From NCBI GenBank assembly GCA_022478985.1, contig JAKSZP010005279.1:62001-126000 (forward strand): a stretch of DNA of 64,000 nt, given 5' to 3'. The notes below the pieces were generated by a model. That model did no database searches. It saw nothing but the letters and a program-made list of their open reading frames with translations, and was not told where the DNA came from. Positions 45,566 through 58,600 of the stretch are shown here, one piece after another. Position 1 is the stretch's first letter. Each line of letters begins with the position of its first letter. The translations under genes were made by a program, and so were the position numbers. The stretch comes from Massospora cicadina (taxonomy: Eukaryota; Entomophthoromycota; Entomophthoromycetes; Entomophthorales; Entomophthoraceae).

Positions 45566-46036
45566 TGTCAGGATTCAATATGACGAGCAAGCTTACCTTG
45601 CTACCAAATTGAGCCTCGACCAATCAACTCTTGAACCAGCACAAAAGAAACCCTATCCTGAAGGCACCAAAACTATATTTGATCAGGTAGCATCACGCCT
45701 ATGAGAATCAATGGAATAAGCTTCAAATACTCCATACCCACCTCCCAAATTATGAGAGGCGCGGCCCACATTGGTGCGGCCATGAGTACAACGCAGTACA
45801 ATAATGGCACCATCCAGGCAGTCGATCCAGAAGGCAGTAAAAGATCCTGATCTCCTATGGTCACTAAGGTCCCTGAGGCACCATGTCCCCATGCGCCCTA
45901 TATATGTCAACACTTTCTTACATGGTAAAGTAGTCTATATTCTCTTCAACTTTTTATTTTTGATCTCTCCACTATTTTGCAGCTTTAAGCCTATTTTCAG
46001 ACTTTAGCAACAGTCCAGAGAACTGTTACTTTGAGA
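45566..46036 (+). repeat. 5' LTR of element D
   Basis: It starts TGTCAGGATTC and is co-linear with 52782-53253; shared blocks include ccctatcctgaaggca and agtaaaagatcctgatct. Minus-strand frames at 45673-45913 are shadows. The end is placed by comparison with C1. Confidence 0.9.
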
Positions 46037-46040
46037 GAAG

Positions 46041-46058
46041 TGGTGCTCAATACAAGGG
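46041..46058 (+). other. Primer-binding-site candidate of element D
   Basis: TGGTGCTCAATACAAGGG starts four bases after the LTR end. F has TGGTGCTCCCTGCCAGG and C1 a related form at the same position. The leading TGG suits a tRNA CCA end. I cannot name the tRNA. Confidence 0.5.
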
Positions 46059-46279
46059 CTCCAAGTTGTCCTAAGTGAAAACGTCTATCATGATAATGGA
46101 GAATACTAGCAGTCACGAAGATAAATATGCTGATTGGTTGAGAAGCGTTTCTCAATGGGTTAATACTTTGTGGCATGTAGTGCCACTTACGCAGCATGAA
46201 AGTCTAGAATTCTATGCCACGTTTAGTTCTCTATGAACTCAGTTATGAAATTAGTATCAACTTCAGTATGAGAACCTTA

Positions 46280-48020
46280 ATGATATTGTCCAACAGCTAT
46301 TAAATGGCATCAACTCCATGAGTGCGTGCTACAGCCGCTCCCACGCCTCCTCCATGCTCTCTACCATGCAGGACTTTTATATCTCAGCCCAACTACCAGT
46401 GGGAGAACTTAACCTGGGAACTGATTAAAGTTTAGAAATTTGTTCACCTGAATATTCATCACCTCCTCCAGTTAGTTGGGTTGTACCATCATGAAGTCTC
46501 CTGACAACTGGGGCTCACCCAAACCTTACACTCTTATGTTATCAATATTTACAATGTGGCCTCCTCTTTCACCCCTGACAACCGCAAAGCTATTATTGAT
46601 AAATGACGACTAATCAATAAGGCCTGAGGCCAAATCGCAGTGTTTGATAGTGGGATCTCTGGTTACCTCAATGACTAGATGCATCAGAATATCCGAATCC
46701 TTGAGGCTGTTGAAACAGGCGCCTCCACTAAGTCGAAGATTTGGTTTGGACCCTGAAACAGCACTATTAGAAGCTGGCCTCTCATGACTATACCTTTGGA
46801 AGTGAAGGACCCAATGGGCTGAGGGGACCTGAAGGCCCCAAAGGACCTGAAGGTCCCCATGGACCTTGAGGGCCCTCAGACCCCACAGTACTATTCCCAG
46901 AGACCCTGACAACCCCTGGCGAAAGGACGTGTTTTCAGCTCTGGCCACCTTAAGTGACAGTTTTGGAATATAGCTCAAGGATGCAAACTCCAAGTGGACA
47001 GAGTACCCCTCAACCCTAGGGTCTCCATTTTTCATTGTCTGACAAAATGGACAGCTTTAGAGCCTTTATCAAGTTTACTAATAGCTGCATCTCCCAGCTC
47101 AAACAAAATTTTCAAGGGGTTAAGACTCAGTTGACCACCCTTGAGAGCCAGCTTTGACTTCTAGGAGCTGACATTCACCCCCTAAAAGAGCAATTTGCGA
47201 TTAATGCTTCCGATTCCTCCCTCGCCCAAAACTGGGACAATATTTAAGAGGACCTCAAAACCTGAGCTTCCAGTTGGACCATCAGTTCCCCGTGACTATG
47301 CAGAGACCAAGATCTCTGAACCTGCACCCATCCCTGGCGTTAACACTCTCCACTCCTATTGTAACTAACTTAAGACCCATTATAATGAAAGGATCACCAC
47401 TGGCCAGGAAAGCACTGCCTCCTTTCTGTATTCATTGAGAGTTCCATGGAGGAGGCCACTGACTGGCAGAAGAAAGCATATTCACTCCTGCCTCAACAGC
47501 ACTCCTGAGAGATCATGACTCCCCATTTGATGGAATACAACACCTGGGAACAGGTCCATAAGGCCTTGATATAAAAATTAGCAGAAATCAAACCATGGCC
47601 AACAAATGCAAGCAATTTTGGGTATCCGCCTGAATAGAGGGGAGAGCACCATAAAGTTTGACAGCTGCTTCTACGCCCATATGCAAAGTTTGGTTACTAC
47701 AAATCATATTACCTTGGATGACACTATCATCTAATTCATCTCTGCATTAAGATCCTACTCTGAAGTTCAAATGCATATGATTGAACCAAATAATGGGTTT
47801 ACCTGCATCTGGGAGATCAAGAAAGTGATTAACAAGATCCTAGAATTGACCCCGCACTCCAAGGCTATTTCTAGGTTCCTCTGACTGTCCTCAAGTTCAG
47901 GTGATTAAAAAAAAGAAGAATTCCCGACCTCAATGCACCTACTGCAACAGTTTCAGACATAGCACCAAGGCCTGCTGGAAACGACTCGTCAAGGAGGCGG
48001 GAAAAGGGCCATCAGCATGA
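46280..48020 (+). pseudogene. Gag of element D with collagen-like stretch and intact zinc knuckle
   Basis: An N-terminal helix-rich part (46.28-46.43 kb) precedes nine consecutive Gly-X-Y triplets at 46798-46878 (GSEGPNGLRGPEGPKGPEG and on, with one stop in the eighth). Then come a part like C1 (RKDVFSALATLSDSF near 46.92 kb), capsid (EIMTPHLMEYNTWEQVHKAL near 47.51 kb; DSCFYAHMQSL near 47.66 kb), and an intact CCHC knuckle CTYCNSFRHSTKAC at 47934-47975 followed by basic residues. Several stops and shifts. The collagen-like part may form trimers, which is an inference. Confidence 0.85.
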
Positions 48021-48139
48021 AGGACAAGGATTTATGCTGACATCCCTACCACGCCTCAATAATCCTCCATAACCTCAAACAATACTAGAGCTATTGTACC
48101 TGATGAAGGAGTTTTGGTACTCGTTGATAATAAAGAAAT

Positions 48140-48420
48140 TGATGCTGCTTACTCTTCTTCCAAATGGCTCTCCCAGGTTTCTCACGCTACCTTTCCAGTT
48201 CAGAAGTTTAGTTACTTGCATCGCAGTTTGAGTTCATAATATTCCAGTCCTCGCCATAGCTGACAGTGGCTTCCCCAGAATGTTATATCTTCCAAGTTAA
48301 TGGAGCGCATTAAGATCGTTCTGTACTTGCCACACTATATGGAGTATGGCATGGCTGGCCCACAATGTACTCAACTATAGATGCCTAGTATTTACTTTAA
48401 TATAAAGGAAGCTTGCTGTA
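48140..48420 (+). pseudogene. Aspartic protease remnant of element D
   Basis: The frame reads IPVLAIADSGFPRMLYLP from 48241, with DSG intact at 48262-48270. It follows the knuckle by about 290 bases. Downstream frames are broken. Confidence 0.75.
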
Positions 48421-48611
48421 AATAACTCCGCCATTGCACTAAATAACCTTAGCTTTGACCTTCTTCTTGTAGCTCAGTGCCTTCAAGACTACTCAGCAGT
48501 AGTCCAATACAATGACAGCTTTCTATATCTACTATGGCATTGGGTCCCCCTAATTCTTGAAACCTCCCACGACTTTAAGAGGGTGGTCAAGGCAGAGCCT
48601 GCTATTGTAGA

Positions 48612-49150
48612 GTGAGAACCAAATCAATTAGCTCAAATATCACAAAAGGGGCTCTCAAGCCTGATTGCCCCCCTGCTGTTGATGGACAAGAAGGAATGCC
48701 GATCTACTTACCTAGGATGACTGCTATACCTCCGAAGTCCCAAGTCATTGCCAACACCCAGGTCCATGTTAACATCCCCTCCGTGTATCTGCTAAAAATC
48801 CAAGGCCTAAACAACTCATATTCCAGGGAGGTGCTAACTTGGCCAACAATTCTAGATCCATCTTATGCCAGATCTATATCCATGTTGTTGGCTAACTTAC
48901 CAACAAGCCCAAGATAGTAGGCCCAAACAGTCCTGCCTTATATGTCCACCTCTTACAAGTAGAGTATGTCAATGATGTCCATAGTTTTGGGAGCCTAAGG
49001 GACTTTGGTTGTAAAATCTCCCATCTGTGGCCCTGGTCAACACCAGTATTGGAAAGGACCTCACTGAAGACCAACAGCGCAGAGTTCAATATTGTTAGAG
49101 GAGTATTAAGACCTTTTTTTCGCCTCAACCTACGACTCTGGGAGAATGAA
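48612..49150 (+). pseudogene. Pol linker between protease and RT of element D
   Basis: The 101-codon frame at 48612-48917 includes INIPSVYLLKIQGL... style strands and ILDPSYARSISMLLANL, shared with element B (9255-9467). Role unknown. Confidence 0.7.
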
Positions 49151-49199
49151 CAGAGTCCTATATCATGTGGAAACTGGGGACGCTCCCCCCTTTTAGTCC

Positions 49200-50450
49200 T
49201 GACCTTAACAAAATAGCAAGGTTGAAGAAGCCCAGGTGGCAGTGGAACTCAGACAACTACTTGACGCCATACTCCTAGTGTCTTCACGCAGTCCTTGGGC
49301 CTCTTCTTTCCTGCTGATTTGGAATAAGGATGGCAGCCACCCTGTGGTAACAGATAATTGATGTCTCAACTCCACCACTACGAAGTACAGCTATCCTCTG
49401 CCCCAAATTGATGATCCCTTCAACTTCTTTCATAATTGCAGTACTTTTCTGCAATGGAACTTGCCAGTGGATATTGGCAAGTGGAGCTCGCCCAAAAAGA
49501 ATGAGCCAAATGCGCAATTATAGCTAAAGAAGGACTATTTTAGTCCACAAGGATGCCCCAGGGCCTCTGTAACGCACTGGCTATTTTCCAACGCGTCATG
49601 GATGGGATCCTCAGGGATTTGAAGATGTCATGTGTCCTCGTCTATCTAGATGACATCACTATCTTCTTGCAGACTTTTAATGGACACGTTTATAATCTTA
49701 GGGAAGACTTCAATTGTCTCCAGAAGGCTTCTATAAAGCTTGAACCTTCAAAGTGCTCATTCTTTCAGTCAGAAATGGAGTTTCTGGGACACAAAATATC
49801 AAATGATGGCATATAGCCCATACCAGACAAAGTTGACACCATAGAAAAGATGTCGCACCCCCAGAGCTTAAGGGATATCTGGGTGCTATTAGGCATGGTG
49901 GGCTATAAAAACATTTATCCCTTGGTTTGCTGACCTAGCTGAGCCTCTAATCTACCTTATGCAGAAGAAAGTGCCGTTTGAATGGGGGCCTGAACAAGAA
50001 CAGTTTACTATGCTTTGAGGACCGCTCTATGTACTAAACCCATTTTAGTCCACCCAAGTTTTGACCAACCCTTCTTGTTGTTCACAGATGCGAGTGATAT
50101 TGCCATTGAGGTTATCCTAGCCCAACATGACAAAAATCAGGTCGACCATCCAGTGGTTAGTTTTAGCAAGACTCTGGTTAAGAAAGAATGGAACTACAGC
50201 GTTACCAAGAGGGAGTGCCTGGCTGACTTGCAGCCATCAAACTTTTTGGCCTTATCTCTATGTCACCCACATTACCATCATCAGTGACCATTATTTGCTC
50301 CAATGGCTCTAGCAGATGGTGGACCCAGATTACCATTTAGCCAGATGAGCCTTATGACTGCAGAGTTATGAAATCACCATTGTTCATCATGTGAATGCAA
50401 TCAGCCAAAACGCCAATGGACTCTCCAGGATACAAGTGCTAAAAGCTTTG
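49200..50450 (+). pseudogene. Reverse transcriptase and RNase H of element D
   Basis: The frame at 49553-49816 (MPQGLCNALAIFQRVMDGIL) contains the intact catalytic box YLDD at 49643-49654, then KPSK-like EPSKCSFFQSEMEFLGH. RNase H starts near 50.05 kb with LLFTDASDIAIEVILAQHD, and continues with the Glu region (YSVTKREC) and IISDHYLLQWL near 50.29 kb. It is broken by frameshifts near 49.5, 49.9 and 50.24 kb. It is the best preserved RT of its group. Confidence 0.9.
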
Positions 50451-50559
50451 ACCCACAAGGAAGACTGACTGTATGATCTGATTGGTTGACATGAGCGTTG
50501 GAAGTTATTAACTTCTGAGGTCCAAGCTGAGCTTCTAAAGATGACCCACAACACTAAAA

Positions 50560-52780
50560 TCAAGGATGGTCTGCTCTACAAGAGGGTCAATAAGAAATGG
50601 CTCCCTTATGTCCGCCCTTCTTCCTGAACCAACGTTATCTTAGAGGGCCATACCTCTGTGGGACACGGGGCAGTTAAAAAGACTCACGGATGGTTAAAGT
50701 CATGATGTTACTAAAACCCAAATGGTGGAGGCATAAAGAGGTCTTGGAGGCATGTATGACTTGCTAATCCAAAGACTGAGCCAATCCTCAAAATCAACCC
50801 TCAGTCATCGTCCCAACAGGACCCTTCAGCATCATGAGCAATGATGTGATAGGCCCTCTGTTAAAATTCTGGGGATTCGCTGCTTGTTCACAAATATTAA
50901 TCCCTAAGGTGATAACTTGCAAAGGTTCAGTTTGTGGAATCCTCACGTTGTCTAATATATATGATTAATAATTGTATGAAGACTATTATCTGTAGCTGAA
51001 TAGATTACTAGTGTTTTGTCTAATGATTGACCGGTATTCCTCCTCAAAATACTCTAAATGTCCTCAGTAGGGATTATGACACTTATCCGCCTAACTTGAT
51101 CCATGATCAGACCCTAGTTTATGGCCTTTCCTCTGGTGACACAAATTCAGCAGCAATTCTATCTCATCTCAGCTTCTTTTCCTGGGATCCACAATCCTTA
51201 CTCTTTATCATATTAAAGAGTCTCCAATTAAAGCACCCACAATAATTCCCTTGAAAATATATAGAACTAATAATGAATTCTGCTAATTAATGTTAAAAAT
51301 ACTGTTTTAAATTAAATGAAGTCTCAGGGGAATTTATAGAGGAAAAGTGGCACCCAACCCTTATTGGGTGCCTCAGCAAGGAAAGATCAGCCATTGACGT
51401 TAATTACCCTTCATTGCCTCATCAGCAATGGTTTTCACCGTCATGGTTAGGATTCTGTCATTATCAATCTTGAGACCTAAAATGGAAAGAGTCAGAAAAC
51501 GTGTCCATAACGTTTTCTACTTGATCCCAGCAAACTAACTATATTTGGCAAGCAACCTGCTTAGGTAATGGGAATTGTTACCCATTAAGGCAGGTTGTGA
51601 TCCACTGATAAATTCATTAGTTACAGGCGGCATCACTCACCTTGCAACTTTCTCCTTAAATTCCCTTTCAGTTGGTGACGAAACCTAATTGATCCCAATT
51701 GTTACACCTGATAGTTAATCTTTGATCAACTATCAAATACCCCATTTCATTAGCAACTCTGCTCAACGAGATCTTAAGCATTCATCTGGATTGATCCTAA
51801 CAGATCTGAACCAGGAAAATTATCTAAAATCCCCTGAGCATTGTTAACTTGAAATTGGAGTCAACCAATGTCTGATTCAATCGCTATAGGGAATTATCAT
51901 CTAGCAACCCATGGTAATCTAGACGGCTGTTAATGTGGGAAAAAAATCAACACCCTTTCCCCACTGGATTACAAGGTCATATATATCCTCCTAGACGTGG
52001 ACCACCTGACCAATTGGGTTAGAGCAATTTTGGTCTCTGCTTTCACTGCAAAAGCCACGGCTCTCTTCCTTATTTAATCCATTTTTACCCAGCATGGATT
52101 CCCACAAACTTTACTTTTGGAGACGGGTACAATTCCACCTTTCAGGTAGTCCAAGAGCTTACTTCGCTTTTTGGCACTAACATAAGATTTCTCCGCCCCT
52201 TACAACTCATCAACCAATGGGGCGGTGGAATTTACTAATGATACCCTTGTCTCTATTTTATGAAAGATGGCTGCCTCTGACCCTGCTCACTGGAATTATT
52301 ATCTACCCAGCGCGATGCTTGCCTACCAAATAAGCTACCACCAAGTCATTAAAATGTCCCCCTTTGAAGCTCTATATGGGCTTGCTCCCCAGCTCTTAAG
52401 TAGCATACAGCCTTTGCTCAAAACCTTCATTTCTGAGAGTCTGATATAGCTATGAGGGCTTCAGCCAATGAAATTGTCCAGCTTCAAGCTTAAGCCATGC
52501 AAGGCATTGTCACCACCATTAAAAGGGAGACATCTGACTTAATAAAAGATGATCCTCCTTACCCATTTTCTCACATTAGGTGACCTCATTCTTTTCTATC
52601 TCCCACAACCTAAAGGTTGACAGAATAAGATTGTCGTTCTTTGGTCTGGACCTTATAAGGTCATAAACAAAGCGAACTCCAAGTACTCCATTACTGATGT
52701 CAAACAGGGGACAGTGGCGAATTTGAGTGCATGTCCAGTTCCTCCAGCCCTATATCCTCCAACAGGATCATGAGGGGGCG
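50560..52780 (+). pseudogene. Integrase of element D, split by solo LTR G
   Basis: The HHCC zinc domain is at about 50.64-50.77 kb (EGHTSVGHGAVKKTHG, then ACMTC). The first Asp region is at the G insertion (MSNDVIGPL before it). The core resumes at 51953 with ILLDVDHLTNWVRA. The second Asp region is changed (LLLETGTIPPF). The Glu is in GAVEFTNDTL near 52.22 kb, and 52267-52449 is the core end with KMSPFEALYGLAPQL. The C-terminal LGDLILFYLPQPKG is near 52.58 kb. The reading frame joins cleanly across G. Confidence 0.88.
50859..51952. mobile_element. G: solo LTR (1094 bp) inside element D integrase
   Basis: The insert starts TGTTAAAATT and ends ATCAACA, with ccctc (50854-50858) and ccctt (51953-51957) as a near-perfect 5-bp duplication. 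It has no coding content I can name. Two hairpins stand out: ggcacccaa/ttgggtgcc (51349-51372) and a longer imperfect one at about 51547-51597. No other copy is in the window. Solo LTRs arise by recombination between the two LTRs of an element. Orientation is unknown. Confidence 0.75.
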
Positions 52781-52781
52781 T

Positions 52782-53253
52782 TGTTGGGATTTGAGATGAT
52801 GAGCAAGCTGAAATCCCTGCTTCCAAATTAAGCCTTAACTGATTGACTCTCAAACCAGCACAATGGAACCCTATCCTGAAGGCACTGAAATTAGACCTGA
52901 TCATGAAGCATCAAATGTACAAAAATTGATGAAATAAGCTTTAGAAATCCTGTCCCTGCTTCCCAAATAACAAGAGGCGCTCCCCCACCGCTTCTTTCAT
53001 GAGGACAATGCAGTACAATGAGGTCACCATCCAGGCGGTCAATAAGGAATTCAGTAAAAGATCCTGATCTTTAAGGGCCACGAAAGTCTCTGAAGCACCA
53101 TGTCCCCACATGTCCTATAGATGTTGATGCTATCTAACATAATAAAGTAGTCTATATTTTCTCCATTTTTCGTTTTTTGACCTCCCCACTAGTTTTCAGC
53201 TTTGAGCACATTTTTGGACTTCAGCATAAGTCAAAAGAACTGTAACGCTGAGA
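52782..53253 (+). repeat. 3' LTR of element D
   Basis: It starts TGTTGGGATTTGAG and is co-linear with 45566-46036. It ends gctgaga at 53253, after which the two LTR contexts no longer match. Confidence 0.88.
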
Positions 53254-55680
53254 GGCGCCACCATCCAAAATACTAATATCAAAGTATAAATAGGGCAATA
53301 ATCAATTCAAAAATAACAAGGTTTTACATCTGGCTAGGATGTGAGGACTAAACGAAAAAAATACTAGATCATAAGTCAAGATACATCAAAAAGGAGATGG
53401 AGCTTCTGCATTAGGAAGCATGAGCAAATGATTTCCACAATGAGAGGAAAGATGAAAAAGCGCTTCACCAAGTGTTAATAATGAGATAATACTAAATATA
53501 TTAACTCCTTATTCTAAATCCTGTATCTTGAATTATGCTAGAAGTATAATAATATCTTAATATTATTTTATAAAATGATCTTTAACACAAGAACTTAAAT
53601 TATTATTGTTTTTCAAATTATAATAGATTAAATGAATGAATCTACTTTACTCATCTGGGATCAGTTGAAAAGTGCAGTATCTCCAGTAGACAGCCTTAAG
53701 ATCATCTTTTAATAGGCACTCATGATGAGATTACTTTGTGTGTATTGTGCTTTGCAAGGAAGAGGTTGGCCATGTCTTCACAGTGTCTTTCTAGTACGCC
53801 ATGTACAGTTTTTATATTTTTATAGTTAATTAAAATACTAAATTCTTTAATATATCAATTTGTGATATATTACTACAATTTACAGATCCCTTGAGATTTC
53901 CTGCTTTATTAGCATAATCCAATATATGAGTTCAGCTTAAAACCGCCTAAGTCTATTTTTCGTTTATGCACATTTTTTAAATTAGCCATACAAAATTTAG
54001 CACTATGTCATAATGATCATGCCTGATTATAAGCCCACTTGGGTGCAACAAGTGGGTATCACGGCATTAGTTTGGTGCACTTTAATCTAAATCAGTGTAA
54101 TAAATATACTAAATAAGGCGAAATTATCTGTCAATTAGATGAAATTGGCACAATATGTACTTAGACGTGTTCAGCTAAATAAAAGGAGTACTAAAAGCTA
54201 TTAAGAGGCCTGCCAACGTCACAATTTTTTTGAAAAGTATCGTTTAGTACTTTTCAGCAATCTATTGCCTTTCACCTAAGATTGATGTAGCTCTAATTGG
54301 GTTGATTTTAGGGCAAACATACATCTTCTTTGTGCGATATTGCACCCAAAACCCTCCAAATAATGAGAGAATTCTGCCTTAATTGGTCTGAATCAATTGT
54401 TATTGCTATTATGCCAATTTTAGGTCAATTTTACTTGTGGAGAATATTCATAGTTTTTTATATTTTAATCAGAGGATTGAAATGGTATGAATAAGCTCAT
54501 CAGTTTGAAGAGTATAGCGAGAAGATGCATTTAGAGTATTTGAATACTAGTGCCTGGCCAAATGGTAAGTTATATTCAAAGTATTCATCTTATCATCTTC
54601 TATTAGTTTTATCTTATATTATATTCTCTGTTGTATACCATCATAGTAGTGTCAGTTCATGTTGTGATTGTTTTACAAGAAACCATAGAAAAATACAAGA
54701 TTTGTAATAATACCTGCATTGGATAAAGCTTTAATTATTGAGAGAGAAATTTTAAGAGGAGATCTAAAAAGTCCATTTATTTTGTTATTACTTGTGAGCC
54801 TCAAAATGGTTGCATACTGTAAAGCACTTGCTTATATTAAGGATACTAGTTCATTAATGTCCATCCTCTGGCCAAATTACCTCAATTTAAATTTAAAGGA
54901 TATATTAGCAGAGATATCTTCCCAATTAGAGAAGTAGATTTTTTTATAAGTCATTTATTCCTAAAACATCCCTGTTAAGTCATTCAGCTCAGTACCTTTG
55001 ACTAAATATTAACAAACTGGTGCTCACTTAATTTCCTACACTACTTATCATGAACCTCAATATTAGACTCAAACATATTTTAGTAAATATAGTGATAATT
55101 AGATGAAAATGAGTAATAAGAGATCACATAATGCATATATTATACTCACCAGGACACTGAATATGAGGATACTTCATACTACTTGGACCTAGTGATAGCG
55201 GTAGGAGTTATGTATCATCATGAAGTATGGTAGAGTTTTAATATGAAAGTTTAAAAAAGATGATAAACATTTTATTACATGTGTATAGGATTAGCACATC
55301 CCAAATTGACCCTTCCTCCAACCAGTTATAAATCCAAAAGAATCATGCACTTAAGATGAAGACGTATTAAAAGTACTAAGAGATGATCATAGCAATCTTT
55401 ACCAGATACCTTTGGAAGTTATGTAACAAAAAGTTCCTAATTAGCTTTGTCCAATCATACATCAAACATACACAGCAGAATTTTGCAATACAGATTTTTG
55501 AGCTCCCAGAAATTTACTGTGTTCAGGAGGAAGATTGAAATTTCCCAATTCTGCTCACTAGAGATATACATTTTAGTTTTACCTAAGTATGGAAGGCCAT
55601 TGTGGCCAAAACTAAAAATGCAAACAGAACACTTAAAATACTTGAGGTTTTTATATAAAATTTAATTTTAGTGGTCTAAA
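53254..55680. other. AT-rich stretch without recognisable genes
   Basis: Frames are all under about 75 codons, and none shows a known motif. CpG is rare. It is probably old repeats or intergenic DNA. Confidence 0.6.
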
Positions 55681-58600
55681 GGTGGCCTCGGGGGTCCTTG
55701 TTTAGAATGGACTAACTCAAGAAGGAGTAAGTGGTGTTAACCGCCTCTATCAGAAGCTGGAAGCTCAATATAAGTACTTAACTTCCCAGTCAAGAAATAA
55801 GACTGAACAAACCATTTTGGCTTAATATTACATAGCTTTTAATTCAAGCTAGTCTGCTTATGTAGGTATGTCTGAACCAAGTTGGCTTTCTTACATAAGA
55901 ACATTGAACACCTTAGAAATTGCTACCAGTCCAAAATAGAGACGAATAAGACGCTCAGATCAGGGACAAAATTTCCAAAACATTGGACAGTCATGTCATT
56001 ATATTTTTTAGTACTAGATGGTCTCGTCATGTCATTATATTTCAGAATGAGAAACTCACTTAGGATAAATTTGAAACTAAGAAATTAATTATCAACACCA
56101 ATATCTTCTATGGTGAGCTAACAAAAGACAGAAAACTTATAAATGGACAAACAAGTTTAATTTGAAAAATAATGCAATAACCTAAAAACAAAGTCGTAGC
56201 CCTCAAGGAGAAGAGTTAGTGCGCAACCAGCCTTGTGGGAGGTAAGGCTGTAGAGTAATACAGTCATTTGGTTAAAACACAGATTGTAAAAATATACAAA
56301 GACTGAATTCAAAGAACTGGAATTGAGCAGCTCTGAACAATATCATGAAATTAAGTCTTAAAGAATGATAAAGATGCAGAAAGAGATAAACCTTATATTC
56401 TTTCATTACCCAAAGTTTTGAAATTGATCCTGACCTCAAATACTACTAATCAGACCCAAGAGCCAACTTTGGATTAATATGCGCCAAGGCGTTTTAATTA
56501 TTTGAAGGAGTTTGACGTCACCAATTACAAAATTAGTCCTAGGATGACTTTAAACTGCTAAATTTGTCAAAATTTGACAAATACAGGAATTACTACACTT
56601 TCCTCAAACTACTATAAAAGTCAAGGAGTGGTTCATCTGATCATGTTAATACATCTACGATAATAAATTCAAAGATTAACACAGCTGTGACTTAGTCATT
56701 CCATAATAGGCTGGCAGATGGCCATATATGGATGCAAAGAATAGTTGTAATACAATAAACTAAAGTTTCTGAAAAGTTAAAAGACCCAAAAACGACATAT
56801 ATTCATTGAGTTCAAGCATAATGAGCTTATAAAACACTTTGATGACATGTTTTACCAGGTTTCAAAAGTCTTGATTGAGTCTAATGATGTGAAAAATTTT
56901 GATGCAAAGATTACTATGATACTTGTGGTCAAGCCTTATTGTGACTTACACCACGTTTAAATCCCCACATTTAATCGCAATATGAGTACTTAAGACTGAC
57001 GGATTACTTAGTATGCTGCACCAGCAACTTTGAGGCCCCTGATTAGCTTAAACAACAAAATTTACGTTCTTCTGAGAATAAGAATAAAATACATTTGAAC
57101 AATGGAGAAACCACAGATCTACAAGTCAGAAGGCGTAACAAAAATTTGGAGCTGGTCTTAATTACATGCCACAAAACTTGGTAGATAAAGGCATTTCACC
57201 AGTAATTGCTACAGTTGAACATATAAGAAGCTTAGGTTAAATGTAACAATTAAAGCCAACAAGGACGTCGGCGCAGGGAAAAGAACAGGTGGAGTAGAGG
57301 TGTAATGCTCTACCTTCACCAAACATTTACTAAAATTCAATCCTTACAAATTTTATACAGCCAACAACATGACTGAAGATAGCTTCCATTACACCATGAC
57401 AAGTGATTTTCAAATGCGGCTACTACTTAAGCCAAAGAAAGAGAATCAAATATGATATAAATAACTGAAGAAGACTAAGTAGAGATGTCAACTTACATTA
57501 AGCAGATTGTTAATTATCTATTAAACCTTCTCACTAGATGCTTACCAACTTGCCACGCTTCATGATGTTCAACTGTCGATCAAAATGATGACCTTGGCTT
57601 ATATTTTTCTCAACATTTTCTCAAACTAAAAATCACATCTGAATAGGGCAATAATAACAATATACACTAAATAAATACTTAAGAAACATATTCTGTGTGT
57701 CCATATGTTGTCATAGAGTTAAAAAGGTCTAAGTTCAGGCTTCATTGCCAACAAAGATCTTATTAATATTGTCAATATAAAATTGATAAAGAAGTTAAAA
57801 TTGCGCCCAATATTGCCCATTGCTAAGAGTATCACACTACATGAGCATATATGACTAAGTCGCTTGGTGTGTATTGTGCTCTTTACTTGTGTTTCAGGTC
57901 CAATGTAGTAGCGGCATCATGCATAGTGATGCCAAACACAAGCCACAATATTTTGATCATAGCTGATTAAATAAGAAGATTTGAAAAGGACTACAAGTCA
58001 CAAAGACGACACTCTCATCATCCTTGGCCAGACTATCCTGATTTACTATAACAGGGGTAGGAAAGTCAAAACGAAAAAATCTAGCATTCATCAATATGGC
58101 TTATAAGGATGGGACATACCAACTGATTATGTTAAGGCCCAAAACAAAGGTCAAATCGTTGCTTACACAGATCAGAGAGTCAAAGATTTTTTGTCAAAAG
58201 AGGAAGTAAATATGAGTTCAGGAACCCAAGTGGTAATCCCTTCCAGACTAACAATTAAAATTTTGATGAAAATTTTGAGAAAGCTTTTAGCAAACACTGA
58301 TCCAAATCTTAAATGAACCCAACTTTACACCTGATAAAGTCATCAATAGTCTTGGACAAATCCATGTCTTATGTGTAAACCTACAGATCTAGCCCAAGAC
58401 TAAAAATAGGTATCACATAACCACCTTATTACATCTGTTTCCTAACACAGTATTCGAATGATTCATACTTTTAGGGACCTTAGGAGAATTAGGGCTTCCC
58501 AATGAGGGTACTGTTGTAACCAACGTGTCGTCACTATGGCTGATTTGGGTAATCTGACTGAACCAAAGAAGAGCCAAGTTCAGGGTTTATTGTCAATATA

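Larger units (their letters stand above)
45566..53253 (+). mobile_element. Element D: Ty3/Gypsy element with both LTRs, all domains, and a nested solo LTR
   Basis: LTRs of 471 and 472 bp (45566-46036, 52782-53253) frame, in order, primer site, collagen-like gag, zinc knuckle, protease, RT, RNase H and integrase on the plus strand. Without the nested solo LTR G it is about 6.6 kb. It is the best-preserved member of the B/F/C1/D group, but still broken by many stops. I found no matching 5-bp target duplication (tgtga left, ggcgc right). Confidence 0.9.

Noticed and set aside
45673..45913. Minus-strand frames of 63 and 76 codons
   Set aside because: They lie inside the D 5' LTR and are not kept in the 3' LTR.
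46798..46878. A host collagen exon
   Set aside because: The triplets are followed by Gag capsid and a zinc knuckle in the same element, and the same arrangement occurs in C1 and F. No splice-site-flanked exon is visible.
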